Origin: Flavobacteriales bacterium
GTDB taxonomy: Bacteria > Bacteroidota > Bacteroidia > Flavobacteriales_F > PHOS-HE28
DNA length: 36,346 nt
Direction: 5' to 3'
Assembly (NCBI GenBank): GCA_018057455.1
Contig: JAGPDT010000029.1
Location: forward strand, 1 to 36,346
The translations under genes and the position numbers were made by a program. Under the pieces are notes generated by a model that searched no databases, was not told where the DNA came from, and was given only the letters and a program-made list of their open reading frames with translations. How positions within the stretch are numbered: position 1 is the first letter of the stretch; every line of letters starts with the position of its first letter. Shown one piece after another: positions 24,093 through 31,530 of this stretch.

Positions 24093-24857
24093 TCACCGCA
24101 CGCCTTGTACCATCCGGCGGTACAGGTATTGCCAAAGTGTCGGGTGGTACCATCTTACACTTCCGGCCGGACCCTGTATGCTCCGGACCCGGTCGTGCAG
24201 CACATCCTCCACGGCCTTGCATAGTAACCGGCTTCCGGCCACCACCTGCATCAAAGGATAAGTGGTGAAATTGTCCAGCGCGGCTGGGGTGATCGTTTCC
24301 TGGTACAGGATGGCGCCGGTATCAATGCCGGCATCCACCAAGTGTACGGTGACTCCGCAATGGTCGGGGTCGCGGTTGACCAGTGCCCAATAAGCCCCGT
24401 GGACCCCGCGGTACCGGGGTGTAATTCCGGCATGTGTGTTCAGTACGGGAACCTTCAGGGCGCCCAGCGTGCGTGCGGAAAGGATGCGGGTGCCGTTGAT
24501 CACCACCACTTGAGGGGAGAGTTCCCTCAGTTTGTCCAGGAGGTTCTCGCTGTTCACGCTTGGGGTGCGGGCCACAGTGCCGTCCGGCGGTTCCGTGGAC
24601 GCACCCGCCTGCCGAATGATCGCATCCCGCCGCGTGGATGAGATCCGGTACATCGGCCCGGCGATGAGCACCTGGAAAAGGACTTGCCCCAGCACCCGCC
24701 CCCATCCCAAGCGCTTGGCCCGCAACAGCACTGTCCGCAACCGCGAAGGTGATTCCTCGTAGATGAGGGAGGTGTTGTATTGTGTGGCCAATGCATGGTA
24801 CAGGATATGCGTGCTATCCTCCTCGCGGCCCACCAGCACCACACGTTCAGCTTCCAT
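24093..24857 (-). CDS. Formyltransferase-family protein
   Basis: A 254-residue cytoplasmic protein with the formyltransferase fold shared by PurN, Fmt and sugar N-formyltransferases, which move a formyl group from 10-formyl-tetrahydrofolate to an amine. The catalytic N-H-D set is visible: LNTHAGITPRYRG gives N140 and H142, and VDAGIDTGAIL gives D179. The N-terminus (VVLVGREEDSTHILYHAL) starts like a Rossmann subdomain, but residues 34-100 form an atypical basic insertion. It is too short for Fmt (about 310) and its setting in a glycan locus favours a sugar substrate over purine synthesis. It overlaps the deacetylase gene by 11 bases, which suggests coupled translation. The acceptor is inferred, not shown. 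Confidence 0.85.
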   Translation of the reverse strand: MEAERVVLVGREEDSTHILYHALATQYNTSLIYEESPSRLRTVLLRAKRLGWGRVLGQVLFQVLIAGPMYRISSTRRDAIIRQAGASTEPPDGTVARTPSVNSENLLDKLRELSPQVVVINGTRILSARTLGALKVPVLNTHAGITPRYRGVHGAYWALVNRDPDHCGVTVHLVDAGIDTGAILYQETITPAALDNFTTYPLMQVVAGSRLLCKAVEDVLHDRVRSIQGPAGSVRWYHPTLWQYLYRRMVQGVR

Positions 24858-25869
24858 GTGCCTGCGCGATTGACCGGGAAGCCACCTCGCCCATGGTCAG
24901 GCTTTCCATGCCTTGGTCACCACGTAGGCGACCATAGTGCTCGAGGACCTTTCCTAAGAAGGCCATGTTTTCCTCCAGGTTGCGTCCGAAGTTGTGCGGA
25001 TGCCACCACAGGTGGAAAAGAGTTCCAGTGCATGCGGCATGGTCCATGGCCTTTGTGATCCGCCTCAAGCGCAGTCCTTCCAGCCAGCGCGTGTGCTTGT
25101 TCCAAGGTCGAAGGAACCTGCTGGACGGAATGTTCACCGGCAGCCCTGCGGAAACATTCGGCCAAGGATGACAATTGTGTCCTGTGAGGTTGATCCACGT
25201 GTCCAACAGGCGCACTCCGCGCCGTACCAGGGTCTCCTCCTCACTGCTTTTGGCCACTTGGGCCCACGAACGTTCATTGCCCCGGTATGCTTCAATGCCG
25301 AACTGCCGACAGATGTTCAGGTAGGCCGGGTTATACTGGTTCCGGGGGAACACCAAGCTGCGAAGCGTGATCCCCATCCTGCTGGCCGCGTGTACCGCAG
25401 CCGCCATGTCCGCTTCAAACTGTGCAGGTGTCTGGCCTGCTTCCAAGCAGTAGTAATGGGAGAAGGTGTGGCAGCCCACTTCATGGCCGGGATGGGCCAG
25501 GAGCCGGCTGAGCAGCGCATGGCCGAAGTGGTAGGGGTCGGCCTCTTCATTCACCCCGACCTGATCGAAATGCCCGTTATACGGCGATAGATGACCATGC
25601 ACATACGTGGGTCGGATAGTGGGCAGACCGGCCATCATGCTTTCCCTATCCCGGTGGAACAGTAAGCCCACCGTGGCGAATGTGGCTTTGACCTCGTATT
25701 GGTCGAAGCACTCCAGCATGCGCGGTATGGCTGTACGCCCTCCCCGAATGCTATTACCGTAACTGTCCACCGTGCGTTTGTCCCGTACGCCCCATAGCAG
25801 CTCAAGGTCGAGTGAAATGATGAAGCCTCCCGGCGCACGGGGTTTCGGCGGTTTAGGATGAAGGGCCAT
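24847..25869 (-). CDS. Polysaccharide deacetylase family protein (CE4/NodB-like)
   Basis: A 340-residue NodB-homology (CE4) protein; the family removes N- or O-acetyl groups from sugars with a metal ion. Motif 1 is ISLDLELLWG, giving D21 and E23 (the D-x-E variant instead of T-F-D-D), and motif 2 is GCHTFSHYY with H134 and H138, the usual metal-binding histidines. FPRNQYNP looks like motif 3. There is no signal peptide or membrane segment, so it should work in the cytoplasm on a precursor, as NodB does. A start at 25911 is also possible; it would overlap the upstream gene by 23 bases, while the one used here leaves a 19-base gap. Its 3' end overlaps the formyltransferase by 11 bases. Confidence 0.85.
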   Translation of the reverse strand: MALHPKPPKPRAPGGFIISLDLELLWGVRDKRTVDSYGNSIRGGRTAIPRMLECFDQYEVKATFATVGLLFHRDRESMMAGLPTIRPTYVHGHLSPYNGHFDQVGVNEEADPYHFGHALLSRLLAHPGHEVGCHTFSHYYCLEAGQTPAQFEADMAAAVHAASRMGITLRSLVFPRNQYNPAYLNICRQFGIEAYRGNERSWAQVAKSSEEETLVRRGVRLLDTWINLTGHNCHPWPNVSAGLPVNIPSSRFLRPWNKHTRWLEGLRLRRITKAMDHAACTGTLFHLWWHPHNFGRNLEENMAFLGKVLEHYGRLRGDQGMESLTMGEVASRSIAQAHGS

Positions 25870-25888
25870 TGGCAGGGTTTGCGGCCGG

Positions 25889-26770
25889 TCAGGGTGTGGC
25901 TGGCTTGACATAGGCGGCCTTCAGGCTGTCCCCTATGGCAAAGGTCGTCAGAATGCCGTTGGCCGAGGCCTTTGCAAACCTCAAGTACCAACTGGCCTCC
26001 AGCTTTCCCCGCAATTTCTCTTGCACTAGGTGGGCCTGTTTCCGACCTTGTTTACCTGTGGTCCGCTTGGTCTTCCATCGTTCAATGCTGATCCCGGTGG
26101 TGGCCAACCAGGACCGCCTTAATCCCTTGGCAGTGAGCAGTGCGTTCATGGTGCGGGGCGTAAAATAGTTGAGGTGCTCCGGATAGCTTGCCACATTCCA
26201 ATTGCCGGGGTCGGCATGGCGCGCAATGCAGTTGAAGTTGGGAACGGTGACATATAATAATCCGCCCGGCCTGAGGAGGGTGAGCATCTTGTCGATTTCA
26301 TCCGAGGGATCCACCAGGTGTTCAACAACTTCAAAGGTGCATACCACATCGAAGCTTTCCGGTGCGAAGTCCGTAGGGTTCAGCACTCCTTCCTTCACCG
26401 GTATGCCCTTGGCCTGGCAGGCCTTAATGGACCTTTCCCCGAATTCCGTGCCTTGCACCTGCTATCCGGCCCGCATGGCCCGGTCCAGGAAATGGCCGCC
26501 CCCGCAGCCGACATCCAGTATGCGGCCCAGTCGGCGGAAGGCCGCGAAGCGTTGCAACAGTTCGTCGTACCTCAACAGGGTGATGGGTGAGACCGCATCA
26601 ACGTATGGATAGGAGGCGTAATATTCCGCGAGTTCCTTCTTGCCCGGCTTCAGGCTGGCATAGACCAGGCCACATTGGCGGCATTTTACCAGATGTTGGG
26701 CCGCAAATGGGGCCAGGCCTACGTTGTCGGAAGCACGGCACACGGGGCAGGTGCGGGATGTTGGCCTCAT
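25889..26770 (-). pseudogene. Zinc-ribbon SAM methyltransferase interrupted by an amber codon
   Basis: A 293-codon frame for a class I SAM methyltransferase split by one TAG at 26462-26464 (codon 103). The N-terminal part has a Cys4 zinc ribbon (CPVC ... CRQC near 8-35, then GLVYASLKPGKKELAEYY) and motif I, ILDVGCGGGHFL. After the stop the same frame resumes with QVQGTEFGERS, FDVVCTFEVVEHLVDP (motif post-II), LRPGGLLYVTVPN and NYFTPRTMNALL, up to a normal stop. Related enzymes often have a tryptophan or similar residue here (A-G-W-x-V-x-G-x-E), so TGG to TAG by one transition is the simplest explanation. No other damage is seen: recent loss, polymorphism or base-call error. The ATG at 26770 is chosen because the zinc ribbon follows directly and a promoter-like box stands four bases upstream. 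Confidence 0.85.
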
Positions 26771-26774
26771 TGGG

Positions 26775-26782
26775 CGAATGTA
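26775..26782 (-). promoter_or_regulatory. Promoter-like box four bases before the methyltransferase start
   Basis: Minus-strand TACATTCG, the same octamer as at 512-519 and one base from TAnnTTTG. Four bases separate it from the ATG at 26770, so the message would be leaderless or nearly so. It is one of two opposing boxes in the 94-base divergent spacer. Confidence 0.45.
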
Positions 26783-26852
26783 GTGTGCGGCTGCATCGGC
26801 CGACAGGGGCGGCCAAAATGGTTGCACGCCAAGGAAATTGGCCGGGAAAGGC

Positions 26853-26860
26853 GACATTTG
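26853..26860 (+). promoter_or_regulatory. Promoter-like box four bases before the membrane-protein start
   Basis: GACATTTG keeps the TTTG half of the Bacteroidota -7 box but has GA in place of TA. It is four bases before the ATG at 26865, the same distance as in other genes here. Weak alone; its position is the argument. Confidence 0.3.
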
Positions 26861-26864
26861 GGCC

Positions 26865-28325
26865 ATGTCGTTGGTGTGGCTGATGTACTATGGAGATGTG
26901 GGCATTGCCCTTTGGGAATGGCTCCTTAGCATCATGTACCTCATCGTGATCTACATGTATTTCGGCCGGCTGAAGAATATGCGGCAGAAGCGGCAGCCAG
27001 AATATCGGCACTTCATAAGAGGGCTGTTCGCGAAGATGATCGGGGGGGCCGCGTTCGCATTGATCTACTTCTACTACTTCCAAGGTGGCGATACGCTCAT
27101 GTATTTCTACTCGGCGGTCTCCATGACGAAACTGGCCACGGCGGACCCGGCGAGCTTCATGCAGGTCCTGTTCGGCGCGAACGATGATGCCCATCTGGCC
27201 ATGTTCGCAGCACTGGATGCCAGACCTTACGGATACATGTATTTCGATCCTCGGAGCTTTATGGTCATACGGCTGATAACACCCTTGGTCTTTCTTTCTT
27301 TCCGCAGTTACCTTGTTACCACGCTCCTGTTCTCCAGTATTTGCTACATTGGCATTTGGCGCTGTTACCAAACCTTCGTGGGCTACTTCCCCTCATTGAC
27401 CAACAAGTTCGCCATCGCCTTCCTGTATATACCGTCCGTGATCTTTTGGGGGTCCGGGATCATGAAGGATACCTTGACGATCAGTGCGGCCTGCTGGTGG
27501 GTGCATTGTTTTGACAAGGTCTTCTTCAAGAAGGATGAGCTGCTTTACAACATTGCTGGTCTGGTACTGGCCGGTGTGATGCTCATTCTGCTGAAACCGT
27601 ACATCTTCATGGCTTTGATGCCGGTCACGTTCCTATGGCTCCTTTATTACAAGGTGGTGAAGCTGCGGAATGTTTTGCTTCGGCTGATCGTCCTGCCGCT
27701 GTTCATGGTGATCTCGGTTGTGGCATCCGTGGCCACGCTCCGGTCCTTGGGGGATAGCTTGGGCAAGTTCAGCCTGGACGAGGCGCTCATTACCACGAAA
27801 GTGCTCCAGGAGGATATGAAGCGCAGCGAACAATACGGTGATAATTATTTCGATATCGGCACGATTGATGGGACTATGGCGGGCACCTTGTCGAAATTTC
27901 CGGTTGCCGTCAACGCCGCTCTCTTCCGGCCGTATGTGTGGGAGTCGCACAATTTGGTGGTGTTGGTCAGTGCCTTGGAGAACGCCTTCCTCCTGGGTCT
28001 TTCCCTACTGGTGTTGTGGCAGACACGCATCTGGTTTTTCATCCGGTGCATCCGAAGGAATCCCATGGTAATGATGTGCATCGTGTTTTCGTTGGCCTTC
28101 GCCTTCATGATCGGCCTTACCACGCCCAACTTCGGTGCCTTGGTCCGGTTCAAGATTCCCTTAGTGCCCTTCTTCGTTAGTGCACTCTTCATCATAGCAT
28201 ACCTGAACAAGATGCGCATCCACGCGAAATTGAGCCACAAACGCTTCGATCTGGTGGCCTATATCAAGGGAGAGCCGATCCCGGCTCCTGTACGCCGCGT
28301 TCCGATTGTCGTCCAAGATCAATGA
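26865..28325 (+). CDS. Polytopic membrane protein of polysaccharide loci, candidate polymerase-like
   Basis: A 486-residue protein with about 10-12 membrane segments, not assigned to a named family here. It starts MSLVWLMYYGDVGIALWEWL; a TTG nine codons upstream also opens the frame but lies before the promoter-like box. A recognisable element is FLYIPSVIFWGSGIMKDTL (about 190-208), a P-S-x-x-F-W-x-S-G-x-x-K-D motif I know from membrane proteins of Bacteroidota exopolysaccharide loci. A long soluble loop follows (about 310-360, SLDEALITTKVLQEDMK...). The locus has glycosyltransferases and a flippase but no other polymerase candidate, so a Wzy-like role is possible, by inference only. Its stop overlaps the next glycosyltransferase start by four bases (ATGA). 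Confidence 0.75.
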   Translation: MSLVWLMYYGDVGIALWEWLLSIMYLIVIYMYFGRLKNMRQKRQPEYRHFIRGLFAKMIGGAAFALIYFYYFQGGDTLMYFYSAVSMTKLATADPASFMQVLFGANDDAHLAMFAALDARPYGYMYFDPRSFMVIRLITPLVFLSFRSYLVTTLLFSSICYIGIWRCYQTFVGYFPSLTNKFAIAFLYIPSVIFWGSGIMKDTLTISAACWWVHCFDKVFFKKDELLYNIAGLVLAGVMLILLKPYIFMALMPVTFLWLLYYKVVKLRNVLLRLIVLPLFMVISVVASVATLRSLGDSLGKFSLDEALITTKVLQEDMKRSEQYGDNYFDIGTIDGTMAGTLSKFPVAVNAALFRPYVWESHNLVVLVSALENAFLLGLSLLVLWQTRIWFFIRCIRRNPMVMMCIVFSLAFAFMIGLTTPNFGALVRFKIPLVPFFVSALFIIAYLNKMRIHAKLSHKRFDLVAYIKGEPIPAPVRRVPIVVQDQ

Positions 28326-29596
28326 AGGAACAAGGGTGCGTGGTGGTGATATGCGGCCATGGGATAGGGGATCCCTTGGTCTCTACCCTGATGCTGGATT
28401 ATGCCTTCCGCTTGCAGGAACCTGCGGAAGACAAGGGTCGGCCAATGTTGTTCTTCACCGAGGAAAGCGACACGGCCGTACTGGATGCCGGGCTTGCCGA
28501 ACGGATGCGGGAGGCGGGAATCACCTGGGTGCCGCTTCGATACCACTTGGCCGGTCCACAGTTTCTCCAGCGCCTGCGCAATGCGGCAGTCATTCTCACA
28601 AAGGGTAGGTCTTTCGCCAAAGGCAACCGTCCTGCAACGGTAATCGGGTTCCTGTCCATGGCAGGGTCCTATGCCAGCCTGTTGCGCTCGCTGGGTTTCA
28701 AGCGGTTCATTCTCGTAAGTTTTGAACCTCACAGCAGGTACATGGAGGAACTGGGCGTGTGGCGGAAGGGCTCGTTCAAGGTCAAGCTTGCCGCCTGGTT
28801 CGAGCGTCGACAGGTGCGCAATGCCGATTACCTCATTTCCCCCACCCGGGCAGGGGTAGCGTACGCTGAACAGATGGGAAGCCGGGCCCACGTTGCCATC
28901 CAGGGTGTTACCGTGGATGTGCAGGCCAACGCTCGGCGGGAGCAGGCAGGACGCGGCATGCGGGAGCGGCTTGGCCTCGGAGGAAAAGTGGTGCTGGCCT
29001 ATGCGGGGAAATTCAATGGGCTCTACTACAGCGAGGCGGATTATGTACGCTTCATGGCCGCCACCTGCGCCATGGATGATCGGGTTCACCACCTGGTGAT
29101 CACTTTCCCGGAGCACGCATCCGCGATCCGGGCAGCGGCCTCCGGTATGAAATTGGATGGGCGGTTTACGCTATTGGATCCTGTGACACCACAAGATCTT
29201 CCTTCTTACCTGTCGGCTTCCGACATCGGTGTGCTGGCGGTTCCTCCTACACCTTCGCAGGTCTATCGTACACCGGTGAAGAGCGCCTTATACTGGGCCG
29301 CGGGGTTGCCTATGATCATTCCAGAAGGGGTTTCCGATGACTGGTGGATCGTGCGCGACCGAGGCTTGGGCTTGGTAGTGCCATGTTTGGGGCAAGTGCC
29401 CGAAGAGGGCTTTAAGGGCTTGGTAGCCGAGGTGGCGGGTCCCGGCGTGGGGAGGCTGCGGGAGCGTTGCATACAGACAGCCATGGAATTGCGTGATACT
29501 GCAGCCATGGTGCGCCTGCTTCGGGCTGCCTTGTCAGGCGAATGGGCGGAGCAAGCTGCGGAGGGCGCGGAGCGGCTTCCTCCGGTGCAGCCATGA
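28322..29596 (+). CDS. Glycosyltransferase, GT-B fold
   Basis: A 424-residue protein with two Rossmann-like halves. The N-terminal part opens VVVICGHGIGDPLVSTLM, and the C-terminal part has KVVLAYAGKFNGLYYSEADY (about 222-241), FTLLDPVTPQDLPSYLSASD and IGVLAVPPTPSQVYRTPVKS with the following ALYWAAGLPMIIPEG. This layout is typical of GT4-like enzymes, although the E-x7-E motif is not obvious. It is translated from an ATG inside the stop of the membrane-protein gene (ATGA), so the two probably act in one pathway. Its last 63 bases overlap, in the opposite strand, the end of a GT2 gene. Donor and acceptor are unknown. Confidence 0.85.
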   Translation: MKEQGCVVVICGHGIGDPLVSTLMLDYAFRLQEPAEDKGRPMLFFTEESDTAVLDAGLAERMREAGITWVPLRYHLAGPQFLQRLRNAAVILTKGRSFAKGNRPATVIGFLSMAGSYASLLRSLGFKRFILVSFEPHSRYMEELGVWRKGSFKVKLAAWFERRQVRNADYLISPTRAGVAYAEQMGSRAHVAIQGVTVDVQANARREQAGRGMRERLGLGGKVVLAYAGKFNGLYYSEADYVRFMAATCAMDDRVHHLVITFPEHASAIRAAASGMKLDGRFTLLDPVTPQDLPSYLSASDIGVLAVPPTPSQVYRTPVKSALYWAAGLPMIIPEGVSDDWWIVRDRGLGLVVPCLGQVPEEGFKGLVAEVAGPGVGRLRERCIQTAMELRDTAAMVRLLRAALSGEWAEQAAEGAERLPPVQP

Positions 29597-30355
29597 GGCG
29601 ACCATCACCCGCGTGCTCCGCCGGCGGAAATGGCGTAGGTCCTTCTTGTCTGCCCAGCCTTTCTGCACAAGCCAGCGGTGTACGTACCGGTAGGATTTTT
29701 CCATACCCGCCAAATCACCGGTTGAACTGTGCGGCGATCGGCGATAGAGCAGTACAGGCTGGTCCACATGGTCGTATCTGCGGCCGGGCTGGCTGTACTC
29801 CATCAGGAACATCAGGTCCTCGATCTGCGAACTACCCTCTTGGAACCGCACCGGCGGGCAAACCGGCCAGCGCACCAGCCAAGTGATGCCGCCGAAACAA
29901 CTGCCCGTGAGCTTGATCAGTTCCTCGAATGGCGCACCCCGGAATGTTGGCCGGAAAGTCAGCAGCTCCTTGGTGAGGGTTTCATCCATTTGCACCATCA
30001 GGCCGTCTGCAATGTCCACTTCAGGGTAATTGTTCAGTAGGTCGAGGCGCACGGCTAAACTATGCTCCGGCAATACATCGTCGGCATCCAAGAAGCCCAA
30101 TATGGAACCTGTGGCATGTTCCAACCCCAAGTTGCGCGCGCTGCCGATCCCGCCATTGGCCTTGTGGAGCAGGCGGATGCGCGGGTCTTGAAAGCGGGAC
30201 ACTTCCTGCACTGTCCCATCGGTGCTGCCATCATTGACCACGAGCAATTCCCAATGCGGATAGGATTGCGCCAGCACCGACCGGATGGCCTCCGTTATGT
30301 GCTTCTCGGCGTTGTATGCCGCCATGACCAGGCTGATCAGCTGCGGTTCTGCCAT
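29534..30355 (-). CDS. Glycosyltransferase family 2
   Basis: A 273-residue GT-A enzyme of family GT2, which uses nucleotide-diphosphate sugars with a divalent metal. Features in order: ISLVMAAYNAEKHITEAI (7-24), LLVVNDGSTDGTV (37-49), KANGGIGSARNLGLEHATG (65-83) and the metal-binding FLDADD (88-93, D-x-D). The second half holds IEDLMFLMEYSQ, placed like the usual catalytic ED motif. It has no membrane segments. The start overlaps the stop of the upstream glycosyltransferase by 19 bases, indicating co-translation, and the 3' end overlaps a convergent glycosyltransferase by 63 bases. It is the last gene of the minus-strand run from 36042. Confidence 0.95.
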   Translation of the reverse strand: MAEPQLISLVMAAYNAEKHITEAIRSVLAQSYPHWELLVVNDGSTDGTVQEVSRFQDPRIRLLHKANGGIGSARNLGLEHATGSILGFLDADDVLPEHSLAVRLDLLNNYPEVDIADGLMVQMDETLTKELLTFRPTFRGAPFEELIKLTGSCFGGITWLVRWPVCPPVRFQEGSSQIEDLMFLMEYSQPGRRYDHVDQPVLLYRRSPHSSTGDLAGMEKSYRYVHRWLVQKGWADKKDLRHFRRRSTRVMVASWLHRRKPLRALRSLLRPFA

Positions 30356-31473
30356 CGGGGGGCAAGGGCTTGTTCAACCCGGGTCAATTGTGCTTCAATG
30401 GTCCGGGACCGTGCAAAGGAACTGCGGGCTGCCCGCACATCCGCCGTATTCCAATCGTCCAAATTGGCGAGCACCGTGGACAAGAGCGCGGGATGATCCC
30501 ACCGGTGGCGGGCCATGGCGATCAGTTTCGGGGGCATTCCTTCATATTCCGACGTGGCGGAGGCCACCACCGGGTTTCTCGTGGCGAGGTATTCCAGCAG
30601 CTTGTGGGGATTGGAAAGCTGCTGTGGCCATAGGTCGGCCCGGTAGCACAAGAGAAGCACATCGGCCCGGTACAGTTCAGGTATCAGCTGCTTCAGTGGC
30701 ATGAAGCCGGTGAAGATGACGTTCGGGGATGCCGCCACGCGTTTGAACCACGGGTCGGTAGGGGCAGGTGTACAGGGGCCGATGAACCGGAAGTCCACGG
30801 TGGGATGGCCGGTCACTTCTTGGTGGATTACCTCCCAGTCAAGGAATGGGATGGCCATATTGCCGGCGCAGGCTACCACGGGCCTTTTATCCACAGGCCG
30901 GGGGGCTTTGTCGGGGTATGGTGTCGTCCAGCGACTATCCAACCCGTGGCCCAGGTTGAGCAGGGGAGTGGTGGAAGCCATCTGACGCAGTGGCCTGGCA
31001 ATGGCATCGGATGTGGTGAGCAACAGGTCGGCATCGGCAAAGGCGCTTGATCCGGCTTCCAGCATGAACAGGTCAACCGGATGGCGTATTACGATGCGCC
31101 CTTTTTTGGGCAGCTGAAGCAACCGGGTGGTATCGAAGCTCCAAACCAGATCCACTTTCTGCCCGGCCCACGCCTCGATCCGCTTGATCGCACGGGCACT
31201 ATACCACTGCTGTACCCTTATAGGCATCCGGTTCACGCCCCGTAGCCAGTGGGTTTGCACCAAGTGTTCCACAGGACCACCCTGTGCCGCGCCGTACAAG
31301 GGCGCGGTGCCTGGCGCATCGAGCCACAGCACCCGGTTGCCACGGGCAGCCAAAGCCTCGGCCCAATGATGTTTACTCATCTGCAGACCAACCCAAGGGT
31401 CGGGGCTGATCAGCAGTATGCACCGCTGGCGCAGAAGGCCGGGGAGGCTGCTTTTCGGGGTGGGGGAGGCCAT
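30337..31473 (-). CDS. Glycosyltransferase, GT4-like (GT-B fold)
   Basis: A 378-residue GT-B protein. The N-terminal strand is CILLISPDPWVGLQMSKHHW, followed by ALAARGNRVLWLDAP. The C-terminal domain shows FRFIGPCTPAPTDPW, VIFTGFMPLKQLIPELYRAD (about 250-270) and LSNPHKLLEYLATRNPVVAS (about 288-307), the K-x-x-E-Y segment that precedes the donor site in this group. The ATG at 31473 is used; another in-frame ATG at 31521 lies nine bases after the flippase stop and cannot be excluded, but adds 16 residues with no family likeness. It lies between a flippase and a GT2 gene in one minus-strand operon. The transferred sugar is unknown. Confidence 0.88.
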   Translation of the reverse strand: MASPTPKSSLPGLLRQRCILLISPDPWVGLQMSKHHWAEALAARGNRVLWLDAPGTAPLYGAAQGGPVEHLVQTHWLRGVNRMPIRVQQWYSARAIKRIEAWAGQKVDLVWSFDTTRLLQLPKKGRIVIRHPVDLFMLEAGSSAFADADLLLTTSDAIARPLRQMASTTPLLNLGHGLDSRWTTPYPDKAPRPVDKRPVVACAGNMAIPFLDWEVIHQEVTGHPTVDFRFIGPCTPAPTDPWFKRVAASPNVIFTGFMPLKQLIPELYRADVLLLCYRADLWPQQLSNPHKLLEYLATRNPVVASATSEYEGMPPKLIAMARHRWDHPALLSTVLANLDDWNTADVRAARSSFARSRTIEAQLTRVEQALAPRWQNRS

Positions 31474-31530
31474 GGTGTGGGTGGACAGGTGGTAGCAAGG
31501 TCCGTGGCTTAGCACGGGCAACGCAATGCA

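Noticed and set aside
11068-26464. Reassigned stop codons (TAA/TAG read as amino acids) as an explanation of the two broken genes
   Set aside because: Many intact genes in the window end in TAA or TAG (for example YfhO with TAG, the glycosyltransferase at 34642 with TAA, the PKD gene with TAG), so both are ordinary stops here.
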